Source: Pseudomonas brassicacearum
GTDB taxonomy: Bacteria > Pseudomonadota > Gammaproteobacteria > Pseudomonadales > Pseudomonadaceae
Assembly (NCBI RefSeq): GCF_003732225.1
Contig: NZ_MOBJ01000006.1
Location: 124,001 to 188,000, forward strand
Reading direction: 5' to 3'
Length of the DNA: 64,000 nt
A model generated the notes under the pieces. The model saw only the letters and a program-made list of their open reading frames with translations, was not told the DNA's origin and ran no database searches. Shown piece after piece: positions 1-7,783 of this stretch (its first letter is position 1; each line of letters opens with the position of its first letter). The translations under genes and the position numbers were made by a program.

Positions 1-1
1 A

Positions 2-1300
2 CTGGCGTTGCACGACACCCTGACCGGGTTGCCGAACCGTGTATTGCTGGCCGATCGCATCGACCAGGCGATGCATGTGGTACAGGAGCAGGGCGGTTGT
101 TTCGCGTTGATGTTCATCGATCTGGACGGCTTTAAACCGGTCAACGATGCTTTTGGTCACCACATGGGTGACCAGTTGCTGCGCGAAGTCGGCGTGCGTT
201 TGCGCGAGGACCTGCGCAGCCAGGACACGCTGGCGCGAATTGGCGGGGATGAATTCGTCTTGCTGGTGCAGCTCGCCGAACCCGACGATGCCTTGCGTCT
301 GGCAGCGCGTCAGGTTGCCTTGATCTCGCGCGCCTTCCGGGTCGCTGAGCACGACTTGCAGATCTCTGCGAGCGTTGGCATTGCCGTTTACCCTGGCAAC
401 GGACAGACTCCGCAAGAACTGTTGATGAACGCCGACGCGGCGATGTATCACGCCAAGGGCGCGGGCAAGAATGGCTACAGCTTCTTCGATGCCTCGATGA
501 ACACCAACGCCCGCAAGCAACTGCAAATGCTTCAGGATTTGCGTAATGCGCTCGAGCAACAGCAATTCAGCTTGCACTACCAACCCAAGTTTGACGCCAG
601 CAATGGTCTGCCAATCGGTGCCGAGGCCTTGTTGCGTTGGGAGCACCCAACCCAGGGCATGCTGCTGCCGGACAAGTTCATCGAGCTTGCGGAGAAAACC
701 GGGCTGATCATCCCGATCGGCGATTGGGTGCTCAATGAGGCGTGCCGGCAAATGCGCATCTGGCACCTTCAGGGTTACACCAACTGGCGCATTGCGGTGA
801 ATCTCTCGGCGTTGCAGTTCTGTCATGTCGGGTTGGTCCAAAGCGTCGCCAACGCCCTGGCCATCCACGGTTTACCGGCCAACAGCCTGACTCTGGAAAT
901 CACCGAAACCACCGCCATGAGCGATGCCGACGCGAGCATGACAGTGCTCCAGCAGCTCTCGGAAATGGGCGTTGACCTGTCCATTGACGACTTTGGCACC
1001 GGTTATTCGAGTTTGATGTACCTCAAGCGCCTGCCGGCCAATGAGCTGAAGATCGACCGTGGTTTTGTCCGCGACCTGGAGCGCGACAGTGATGATGCGG
1101 CGATTGTCTCGGCCATCGTCGCTCTGGGTCAGGCATTGGGTTTACGCATCGTCGCCGAAGGCGTGGAAACCGATGTGCAACAGGACTTCCTGACTCAGCT
1201 CGGCTGTGATTCGTTGCAGGGCTACCTGCTCGGCCACCCGTTGCCGGCCGACAGGTTCATGGTCGACATTCACCGGGCCGAGCAATTGGCAACAGGCTGA
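2..1300 (+). CDS. GGDEF-EAL cyclic-di-GMP protein, 3' part (5' end outside window)
   Basis: This is the C-terminal part of a bifunctional cyclic-di-GMP turnover protein. The reading frame is open to the left edge, so the start and any sensor domain lie outside the window. A GGDEF domain comes first: it opens with HDTLTGLPNR, has an intact GGDEF near fragment residue 79, and an RSQD inhibitory-site motif five residues before it. An EAL domain follows, with EALLRW near residue 205, the DDFGTGYSSL loop, KIDRGFV, AEGVE and the terminal QGYLLGHPLP. All main catalytic motifs of both domains look intact, so both synthesis and hydrolysis of c-di-GMP are possible; which dominates cannot be told from sequence. 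A REP-type inverted repeat follows the stop codon. Domain assignment is very secure, the precise signal is unknown. Confidence 0.93.
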   Translation: MALHDTLTGLPNRVLLADRIDQAMHVVQEQGGCFALMFIDLDGFKPVNDAFGHHMGDQLLREVGVRLREDLRSQDTLARIGGDEFVLLVQLAEPDDALRLAARQVALISRAFRVAEHDLQISASVGIAVYPGNGQTPQELLMNADAAMYHAKGAGKNGYSFFDASMNTNARKQLQMLQDLRNALEQQQFSLHYQPKFDASNGLPIGAEALLRWEHPTQGMLLPDKFIELAEKTGLIIPIGDWVLNEACRQMRIWHLQGYTNWRIAVNLSALQFCHVGLVQSVANALAIHGLPANSLTLEITETTAMSDADASMTVLQQLSEMGVDLSIDDFGTGYSSLMYLKRLPANELKIDRGFVRDLERDSDDAAIVSAIVALGQALGLRIVAEGVETDVQQDFLTQLGCDSLQGYLLGHPLPADRFMVDIHRAEQLATG

Positions 1301-1309
1301 ACTCCACCC

Positions 1310-1461
1310 GTAGCAGCTGCCGAGCCTGCGAGGCTGCGTTCGGCTCGGTCCGCGCTCGGGCGAAGCAGTCGTAAAGCCTGTATGCACGGTCACCCTGAAA
1401 CACCGCAGCGTCTGAATTCACGGCCGCTTCGCTGCCGAACGCAGCCTTCGGCAGCTGCTAC
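1310..1461. repeat. REP-type inverted repeat (GTAGCAGCTGCCGAG family)
   Basis: The left arm (1310-1338) reads GTAGCAGCTGCCGAGCCTGC onward. An inverted partner at 1441-1461 ends in GGCAGCTGCTAC. The same family recurs at 21083-21227. The pair fills most of the space between the GGDEF-EAL gene and the SDR gene. Confidence 0.7.
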
Positions 1462-1552
1462 GGGAGTTGTGTTGGTCGTGAGTCCATGCAAAACCCGGCG
1501 CTGGCGGGTATCCTTGCGGCGCAAGGCTTCGGGTTTGAATGGGGGAATCAGC

Positions 1553-2299
1553 ATGGACAAAGTTATCGTCATCACCGGCGGCGGTCGTGGTATTGGTGCG
1601 GCCACGGCGCTCCTGGCCGCTGAGCAGGGCTATCGAATCTGCATCAACTACCAGGCCGACGAACAGGCTGCGCAACACGTGCTCGAACAAGTCCGCGCGC
1701 TTGGCGCCCAGGCGATTGCGGTACGCGCTGACGTCAGTATCGAAGACGAAGTGATCAGCCTGTTCCATCGCGTCGACACCGAGTTGGGTCGCGTCACCGC
1801 TTTGGTGAACAACGCCGGTACCGTTGGGCAAAAGTCGCGGGTCGACGAAATGTCCGAGTTCCGCATTCTGAAAATATTGAAAACCAACGTCCTGGCACCG
1901 ATCCTCTGCGCCAAGCATGCACTGCTGCGCATGTCACCCAAACATGGCGGGCAGGGCGGTAGCATCGTCAACGTGTCCTCGGTCGCCTCGCGCCTCGGCT
2001 CACCGGGTGAATACGTCGACTACGCAGCCTCCAAAGGCGCGCTGGATACGTTCACCATTGGCTTGTCCAAAGAAGTCGCCGGCGAAGGCATCCGCGTCAA
2101 CGCCGTACGTCCCGGCTATATCTACACCGACTTCCACGCCCTGAGCGGCGACCCGGATCGGGTCAGCAAGCTTGAGTCAGGCATTCCCATGGCCCGCGGC
2201 GGCCGCCCGGATGAAGTGGCCGAGGCGATTATCTGGTTGCTGTCGGACAAGGCTTCTTATGCGACCGGGACGTTTGTGGACCTGGGTGGCGGGCGCTGA
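1553..2299 (+). CDS. SDR family oxidoreductase (short-chain dehydrogenase)
   Basis: A 248-residue classical short-chain dehydrogenase/reductase using NAD(P)H. The N-terminus carries the Rossmann motif TGGGRGIG (about residues 7-14), then NNAG near residue 88, a catalytic Ser in IVNVSSVAS, and the YxxxK pair in YAASKGAL near residue 160. The C-terminal PGYIYTDFH and GTFVDLGGG segments are typical of the family. The start at 1553 was chosen because the Rossmann strand begins there and a G-rich stretch (GGGGGA) lies just upstream; the frame is open further upstream only through repeat-derived sequence. It stands alone between repeats, so the substrate cannot be inferred; it resembles glucose/ribitol dehydrogenase-like members. 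Confidence 0.92.
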   Translation: MDKVIVITGGGRGIGAATALLAAEQGYRICINYQADEQAAQHVLEQVRALGAQAIAVRADVSIEDEVISLFHRVDTELGRVTALVNNAGTVGQKSRVDEMSEFRILKILKTNVLAPILCAKHALLRMSPKHGGQGGSIVNVSSVASRLGSPGEYVDYAASKGALDTFTIGLSKEVAGEGIRVNAVRPGYIYTDFHALSGDPDRVSKLESGIPMARGGRPDEVAEAIIWLLSDKASYATGTFVDLGGGR

Positions 2300-2332
2300 G
2301 GTTTTAGATTTTCGTTGTCAGGCCTGGCCTCT

Positions 2333-2404
2333 TCGCGAGCAAGCTCGCTCCCACATTGGTTTTGTGTACGCATCGATCCAGTGTGGGAGCGAGCTTGCTC
2401 GCGA
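2333..2404. repeat. REP pair (GCGAGCAAGCTCGCTCCCACA family)
   Basis: Two 23-nt inverted arms at 2333-2355 and 2382-2404 flank a 26-nt spacer. It lies between the convergent SDR and MocR genes. The same element occurs at 44776, 47591, 51239 and 57465. Confidence 0.85.
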
Positions 2405-2432
2405 TGGCAATCCATCAAACGACATAGAGCTA

Positions 2433-3842
2433 TCAGAAGGATCTAACAATCCTGCCTAAGGTATCCATCGCCTTCTCGGCATCCTCGGTCCACGGGCTGC
2501 CGTAATTCAACCGAATACAGTTCCTGAACCGCTGGGTCGGTGAAAAGATCGGTCCCGGCGCAATGCTGATCCCTTGGGCCAGGGCCATCTGGAACAGCTT
2601 CAACGAATCCATTTGCGCTGGCAGTTCCAGCCACAGGAAGTAGCCGCCGGCCGGTTGGCTGACGCGGGTCTGTGTCGGGAAGTAGCGGGCGATGGCGGCC
2701 AGCATGGCGCTTTGCTGTTCTTCGAGGGCGTAGCGCAGTTTGCGCAGGTGACGGTCGTAGCCGCCGTGTTGCAGGTAATCGGCGATAGCCGCCTGGGCCG
2801 GCATCGAGGCGCAAAGCGAGGTCATCAGCTTCAGGCGTTCGATTTTCTGCGCATAGCGCCCGGCGGCAACCCAGCCGATGCGGTAACCGGGGGCCAGGCT
2901 TTTGGCGAACGAGCCGCAGTGCATCACCAATCCCTCGGTGTCGAAAGCTTTGGCCGGTTTCGGCGCTTGCTGGCCGTAATAGAGTTCGGCGTAGACATCG
3001 TCTTCGATCAGCGGCACCTGATGGCTGCGTAACAGCTCGACCAACTCCTGTTTCTTGGCCTCGGGCATGGTCGCGCCCATCGGGTTCTGGAAACTGGTCA
3101 TGCACCAACAGGCTTTGATCGGGTGGCGTTCAAGGGTTTGCGCCAGCACACCGAGGTCGATGCCGTCGCGCGGGTGCACAGGGATTTCCACGGCTTTGAG
3201 CTTGAGTCGCTCAAGCACTTGCAGGCTGGCGTAGAACGCCGGTGCTTCGATGGCCACCAGGTCGCCGGGTTCGGTCACCGCTTGCAGGCACAGGTTCAAT
3301 GCTTCGAGTGCGCCGTTGGTGATCAGCAATTCTTCCATGGGCAACATCAGGCCGCCGACCATGTAGCGCAGGGCGATTTGCCGGCGCAATTGCGGATTGC
3401 CCGGCGACATGTCGGTCACCACCATTCGTGGGTCCATTTCCCGGGCGGCACTGGCCAACGAGCGAGACAGCCGTTGCAACGGGAACAGCGTCGGGCTCGG
3501 GAAGGCCGAGCCGAAGGGTACGGTGTTCGGGTCCTTGATCGAGTCGAGCACCGAGAACACCAGTTCGCTGACGTCGACTTCGGTGGACTCGCTGACCTGG
3601 CTGCTGATCACCGGCTCCGAGAACGGACTCGGTGCGTGGGTGTTGACGAAGTAGCCGGAGCGCGGCCGGGCGCGGATCAGCCCGCGACGTTCCAGCAGGT
3701 AGTAGGCCTGAAACACGGTGGACGGGCTGACCCCGTAAGTCTGGCTGGCGTAACGCACCGAGGGTACGCGCTGGCCAGGGCCGAGCACCCCGGAGCGGAT
3801 CAGTTCAGCAATGTCGTCAGCGAATTTTTCGTAGCGTTTCAT
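2433..3842 (-). CDS. MocR/PdxR-type regulator: GntR HTH fused to aminotransferase-like domain
   Basis: A 469-residue transcription factor of the MocR subfamily. Residues 1-70 form a GntR winged helix (KFADDIAELIRSGVLGPG, then SVRYASQTYGVSPSTV). The rest is a fold-type I aminotransferase domain that binds pyridoxal phosphate. The PLP lysine is in GSFAKSLAPGYRIGW, near residue 312, preceded by the conserved EDDVYAELYYG and followed by PAGGYFLWLELP. MocR proteins usually regulate neighbouring amino-acid, amine or vitamin B6 genes, but no such gene is adjacent: the neighbours are an SDR (convergent) and ccoG (same strand, 83 bp upstream), so the target is unknown. Family assignment is secure. Confidence 0.93.
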   Translation of the reverse strand: MKRYEKFADDIAELIRSGVLGPGQRVPSVRYASQTYGVSPSTVFQAYYLLERRGLIRARPRSGYFVNTHAPSPFSEPVISSQVSESTEVDVSELVFSVLDSIKDPNTVPFGSAFPSPTLFPLQRLSRSLASAAREMDPRMVVTDMSPGNPQLRRQIALRYMVGGLMLPMEELLITNGALEALNLCLQAVTEPGDLVAIEAPAFYASLQVLERLKLKAVEIPVHPRDGIDLGVLAQTLERHPIKACWCMTSFQNPMGATMPEAKKQELVELLRSHQVPLIEDDVYAELYYGQQAPKPAKAFDTEGLVMHCGSFAKSLAPGYRIGWVAAGRYAQKIERLKLMTSLCASMPAQAAIADYLQHGGYDRHLRKLRYALEEQQSAMLAAIARYFPTQTRVSQPAGGYFLWLELPAQMDSLKLFQMALAQGISIAPGPIFSPTQRFRNCIRLNYGSPWTEDAEKAMDTLGRIVRSF

Positions 3843-3876
3843 CGGATGCCCGGGTTGGTGTCATTCAGAAAACAAT

Positions 3877-3905
3877 GTAGGAGCTGCCGCAGGCTGCGAT
3901 CTTTT
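3877..3905. repeat. Single REP-like arm (GTAGGAGCTGCCGCAGG family)
   Basis: A single copy of the third repeat family lies between ccoG and the MocR gene, reading GTAGGAGCTGCCGCAGGCTG then CGATCTTTT. Paired, inverted copies occur at 42693-42759 and 56209-56273. Confidence 0.7.
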
Positions 3906-3925
3906 AGGCTCTGCATCTTAAAGGC

Positions 3926-5338
3926 TCAACGATTCAACGGTGCAACAAAACGGCTTTGCGCCACGCTGTTCACAGAAGGTTCATCGCTGTCGGTGATCTT
4001 GAAGCTGATCTTTTGTGAACTGCTGCTTGGCTTGTCGGTGGTCATGGCCACAGACACCGGCACATCAACAATCTCTCCCGGTGCCAGGCTCAGCTCGGTC
4101 CGGCCCTGCAACTGGAAACCATCGCCGTCCACCAGGGACAAACGATAGTCCTGCCGCAGCTGGGTTTTGTTGATGACTTTGAGGCTGTAGATGTTTTCGA
4201 TCTGCCCCTGGCTGTTTTCGCGAAACAGGCCACGGTCCTTGCTGACGTCCAGTGAAACCATCGGTCGCTCCATCAGCGCCAGTACCAACGCACCGATCAT
4301 CACCACCAGCACCGCGCTGTAGCCGATCAACCGAGGCCTGAGCAGGTGGGTCTTGCCACCTTGCAATTCATGCTCGGAGGTATAGCTGATCAGGCCACGG
4401 GCGTAGCCCATTTTGTCCATGATCGAATCGCAGGCATCGATACACGCCGCGCAGCCGATACATTCCATCTGCAAACCGTCGCGGATGTCGATGCCGGTCG
4501 GGCAGACCTGCACGCACAAATGACAGTCGATGCAATCGCCCAGCCCCACGTCGGCCGGCTTCACCTCGCGCTTGCGCGGGCCACGGCTTTCGCCACGGGC
4601 GGCGTCGTAGGAGATGGTCAAGGTGTCTTTGTCGAACATCACGCTCTGAAACCGCGCATACGGGCACATGTGCATGCACACGGCTTCACGCAGCCAACCC
4701 GCATTGATGTAGGTCGCGCCAGTGAAGAACAGCACCCAGAACAGACTGACCCCACCCATTTGCAGGGTCAGCAGTTCATTGGCCAGTGGGCGAATGGGGG
4801 TGAAGTAGCCGACAAAGGTCAGGCCGGTCAGCACGCTGATGGCCAGCCACATTGTGTGCTTGGCCGAGCGACGCAGCAGTTTGTTCAGGCCCCAGGGTGC
4901 GGCTTGCAGCTTGATCCGCTGGTTGCGCTCGCCCTCGGTGACTTTTTCGCACCACATGAACAGCCAGGTGAAGGAACTCTGCGGGCAGGTGTAACCACAC
5001 CAGACTCGCCCGGCGAACACGGTGATCGCGAACAGGCCGAACGCGCAGATGATCAGCAGCGCCGAGAGCAGGATGAAATCCTGTGGCCAGAAGGTCGCGC
5101 CGAAGATGTGGAATTTGCTTTCCGACAAGTCCCAGAGTACGGCCTGTCGGCCACCCCAGTTCAGCCATACGGTGCCGAAAAATGCCAGAAACAGAAACCC
5201 CGCACCGCTCAGACGCAAGGTGCGGAACAAACCGGTGAAGCTGCGGGTGTGAATCTGGTTGTCGCTGGACTTGGCCTTCATCTTTGGACGCGAAGGCTCG
5301 AATGTTTCTACTAATCGGACGGGGATTCTATCGCTCAT
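3926..5338 (-). CDS. ccoG: Cytochrome c oxidase accessory protein CcoG (FixG/RdxA)
   Basis: A membrane-bound polyferredoxin needed for assembly of cbb3-type cytochrome c oxidase; the family acts in copper delivery/reduction for the oxidase. The 470-residue product has several membrane segments in the first half (around residues 35-60, 85-110, 155-180 and 190-215), the CGYTCPQ motif, and two 4Fe-4S motifs, CIDCHLCVQVCP and CIGCAACIDAC. A further TM segment near residue 340 precedes a C-terminal Ig-like domain. The start at 5338 (MSDRIPVRL) was preferred; an ATG eight codons upstream (5362) is also in frame. No ccoNOQP or ccoHIS genes are in the window, so the gene is an orphan or a second copy. 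Confidence 0.92.
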   Translation of the reverse strand: MSDRIPVRLVETFEPSRPKMKAKSSDNQIHTRSFTGLFRTLRLSGAGFLFLAFFGTVWLNWGGRQAVLWDLSESKFHIFGATFWPQDFILLSALLIICAFGLFAITVFAGRVWCGYTCPQSSFTWLFMWCEKVTEGERNQRIKLQAAPWGLNKLLRRSAKHTMWLAISVLTGLTFVGYFTPIRPLANELLTLQMGGVSLFWVLFFTGATYINAGWLREAVCMHMCPYARFQSVMFDKDTLTISYDAARGESRGPRKREVKPADVGLGDCIDCHLCVQVCPTGIDIRDGLQMECIGCAACIDACDSIMDKMGYARGLISYTSEHELQGGKTHLLRPRLIGYSAVLVVMIGALVLALMERPMVSLDVSKDRGLFRENSQGQIENIYSLKVINKTQLRQDYRLSLVDGDGFQLQGRTELSLAPGEIVDVPVSVAMTTDKPSSSSQKISFKITDSDEPSVNSVAQSRFVAPLNR

Positions 5339-5419
5339 GGTCTTTCGCTCATCAGCCTCCATCAGGCAGATGAACTATGACCACCGATCTGTTTGCATAA
5401 CAGACTCAGATATTGGATT

Positions 5420-5450
5420 AAAAAGCGGATCAGATGCGTATCTGATCCGC
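5420..5450 (-). terminator. Rho-independent terminator, leftward
   Basis: A perfect 11-bp stem, GCGGATCAGAT with its complement ATCTGATCCGC and a 4-nt loop, spans 5425-5450. On the minus strand it is followed by TTTTT. It sits about 80 bp beyond the stop of the small leftward gene at 5534-5728 and upstream of ccoG. Confidence 0.75.
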
Positions 5451-5533
5451 CCCTGCGACAACTTGATGCACCCCGGCAGGCGCGGCAATCGTGCCTATCT
5501 CAGGCGTCTGCGGCGGTCTGTGATCTGCGTCAG

Positions 5534-5728
5534 TCAAATCACCGAATCACTGCGGGTTACCTTCAGATGCCTTCGACGACCGGTGGCACCTGCTACGGTT
5601 AATGCTTCGGCTTCTGCTTCGGTGATGTACGCTCGGCAAACATCCAGTTGAACTTTTCCCGCGGCCGGGTGCTCGGAACCTAAGTGGTGGCATGCAGGCA
5701 GTACACGATCAAGCACAAGTGCGTCCAT
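5534..5728 (-). CDS. Small DUF3203-like protein, divergent from glgE
   Basis: A 64-residue leftward reading frame. Its second half, AYITEAEAEALTVAGA then GRRRHLKVTRSDSVI, reads like the conserved end of the small Pseudomonas DUF3203 family as I remember it. The first half (MDALVLDRVLPACHHLG) is not recognisable, so the gene may be complete but divergent, or a C-terminal remnant with a fortuitous start at 5728. A strong leftward terminator lies shortly downstream, which supports a real transcription unit. The putative start lies 22 bp from the glgE start on the opposite strand, so promoters of the two genes would overlap each other's coding or leader region. The function of the family is unknown to me. 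Confidence 0.45.
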   Translation of the reverse strand: MDALVLDRVLPACHHLGSEHPAAGKVQLDVCRAYITEAEAEALTVAGATGRRRHLKVTRSDSVI

Positions 5729-5750
5729 GGGACGCAAGGGGCGATGCTCG

Positions 5751-7745
5751 ATGACGACTGAAAAACCGACTGAACTGCAGTACAACCCGCAACTGCCACT
5801 GTCGCAGGCATTGCTGCTGCCGCGGATTGTTATCGAAAACACCATGCCGGTGATTGATGGCGGCCAGTTTGCGGCCAAGGCCATCGAAGAGCAGGCCGTG
5901 ACGGTGACCAGCAAGGTTTTTGCCGACGGCCACGACACGCTGGCGGTGCGCGTGCGCTGGCGCGCCGAGGCTGATTCGATCTGGCAAAGCGAAGTGATGA
6001 CCGATCTGGGCAATAACGCCTGGCAAGGCCAGTTCAGCGTCGTTGCACCGGGGCAGTACCGGTTTTGCATTGAGGCCTGGATCGATCAGTTCGCCAGCTT
6101 CTGTCATGAGTTGGAGAAAAAGCATGTTGCGGGCGTGCCGGTCAGCCTGGAGCTGCAAGAAGGGCGCACCCAGGTGCTGCAAGCGGCGGAGCGCAGTGAC
6201 GGTCAGTTGAGCGAGAAGCTTGCGGCGCTGCACCATGAGCTGGTCGGGCTGCTCGAAATCGAGCAGGTTGCGCTGTTTCTGCACCCGCGCAGTGCCGGGT
6301 TGATGGCCGAGGCCGATAACCGTCCTTATCTCAGTCTGAGTCCGGAGTACCCGCTGGACGTCGAGCGCGAACGTGCGCAGTTCGCCAGTTGGTACGAGCT
6401 GTTTCCTCGCTCGATCACCGACGATCCGGCGCGTCACGGTACATTCAACGATGTGCATTCACGCCTGGCGATGATCCAGGACATGGGCTTTGACGTGCTG
6501 TACTTCCCGCCGATCCACCCGATTGGTCGCAGCTATCGCAAAGGCCCCAACAATTCCCTGACCGCCGGCCCTGATGATCACGGCAGCCCGTATGCCATTG
6601 GCGGTGTCGAAGGCGGGCACGAGGCGATTCATCCGCAGTTGGGCAGTCGCGAGGACTTCCGTCGTCTGGTTGCGGCGGCCGCCGCGCATGGGCTGGAGAT
6701 CGCCCTGGATTTCGCCATTCAATGTTCCCAGGATCACCCGTGGCTGAAGCAGCATCCGGGCTGGTTCAACTGGCGGCCGGACGGCACCATCAAATACGCC
6801 GAGAATCCACCGAAGAAATACCAGGACATCGTCAACGTCGACTTCTACGCCAGCGAGGCGATCCCCAGTCTGTGGCTGGAGTTGCGGGACATTGTGGTCG
6901 GCTGGGTCAAGGAGGGGGTGACGATGTTCCGCGTCGACAATCCCCACACCAAACCCCTGCCGTTCTGGCAGTGGTTGATCGCTGATGTGCGGGCGCTGTA
7001 TCCCGAGGTGATTTTCCTCGCCGAGGCGTTCACCACCCCGGCGATGATGGCGCGTTTGGGCAAGGTCGGTTACTCCCAGAGCTACACCTACTTCACTTGG
7101 CGCAACACCAAGCACGAGCTGGCGACTTATCTCACCGAGCTGAACCAGTCTCCTTGGCGCGAGTGTTTCCGGCCAAACTTTTTCGTCAATACACCCGACA
7201 TCAATCCGGGTTTTCTCCACGACTCGGGCCGCGCCGGGTTTCTGATCCGGGCGGCGCTGGCGACCATGGGTTCGGGCCTGTGGGGTATGTATTCGGGGTT
7301 TGAGCTGTGCGAGTCGGCGCCAGTGCCGGGCAAGGAGGAGTACCTCGATTCCGAGAAGTATGAAATCCGCGTCCGGGACTTCAACGCGCCAGGCAACATC
7401 ATCGCCGAGATTGCCCAGCTCAACCGCATTCGCCGACAGAATCCGGCGCTGCACAGCCATTTGGGTTTGCAGGTCTACACGGTGTGGAACGACAACATTC
7501 TGTACTTCGGTAAGCGCATTGCCGATGGCAGTAACTTCATTCTGGTGGCGGTCAGCCTCGACCCGTTCAACGCCCAGGAGGCACATTTCGAATTGCCGCT
7601 GTGGGAGATGGGCTTGCCCGACGACGCCGTGACTCAGGGGGAAGACCTGATGAACGGCCACCGCTGGACCTGGTATGGCAAAACCCAATGGATGCGTATC
7701 GAACCGTGGAACCAGCCGTTCGGGATATGGCGGATATCGGTTTAG
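5751..7745 (+). CDS. glgE: Alpha-1,4-glucan:maltose-1-phosphate maltosyltransferase GlgE
   Basis: GlgE (GH13_3) transfers maltosyl units from alpha-maltose-1-phosphate to the non-reducing end of alpha-1,4-glucan. The 664-residue length is normal. An N-terminal beta domain is followed by the catalytic barrel, where FPPIHPIGRSYRKGPNN marks the family. The nucleophile Asp lies in FRVDNPHTKP (about residue 394) and the acid Glu in LAEAFTTP (about 423). The start at 5751 follows AAGGGG at a good distance; an in-frame ATG at 5727 lacks this. The gene heads a rightward operon with treS-mak (38 bp gap) and glgB. Because the fused maltokinase next door makes its substrate, the context supports the function strongly. 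Confidence 0.97.
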   Translation: MTTEKPTELQYNPQLPLSQALLLPRIVIENTMPVIDGGQFAAKAIEEQAVTVTSKVFADGHDTLAVRVRWRAEADSIWQSEVMTDLGNNAWQGQFSVVAPGQYRFCIEAWIDQFASFCHELEKKHVAGVPVSLELQEGRTQVLQAAERSDGQLSEKLAALHHELVGLLEIEQVALFLHPRSAGLMAEADNRPYLSLSPEYPLDVERERAQFASWYELFPRSITDDPARHGTFNDVHSRLAMIQDMGFDVLYFPPIHPIGRSYRKGPNNSLTAGPDDHGSPYAIGGVEGGHEAIHPQLGSREDFRRLVAAAAAHGLEIALDFAIQCSQDHPWLKQHPGWFNWRPDGTIKYAENPPKKYQDIVNVDFYASEAIPSLWLELRDIVVGWVKEGVTMFRVDNPHTKPLPFWQWLIADVRALYPEVIFLAEAFTTPAMMARLGKVGYSQSYTYFTWRNTKHELATYLTELNQSPWRECFRPNFFVNTPDINPGFLHDSGRAGFLIRAALATMGSGLWGMYSGFELCESAPVPGKEEYLDSEKYEIRVRDFNAPGNIIAEIAQLNRIRRQNPALHSHLGLQVYTVWNDNILYFGKRIADGSNFILVAVSLDPFNAQEAHFELPLWEMGLPDDAVTQGEDLMNGHRWTWYGKTQWMRIEPWNQPFGIWRISV

Positions 7746-7783
7746 CCGCACCCACAGGTCCTCACTGTACTCAGGAGTTTCCA

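Noticed and set aside
3123..4148. Long plus-strand open frame (341 codons) across the MocR-ccoG junction
   Set aside because: Antisense to two well-supported genes, Arg/His/Gln-rich translation without family resemblance.
5425..5450. The palindrome upstream of ccoG as an FNR/ANR operator
   Set aside because: It lacks the TTGAT-N4-ATCAA pattern, and the T-run on the minus strand fits a terminator better.
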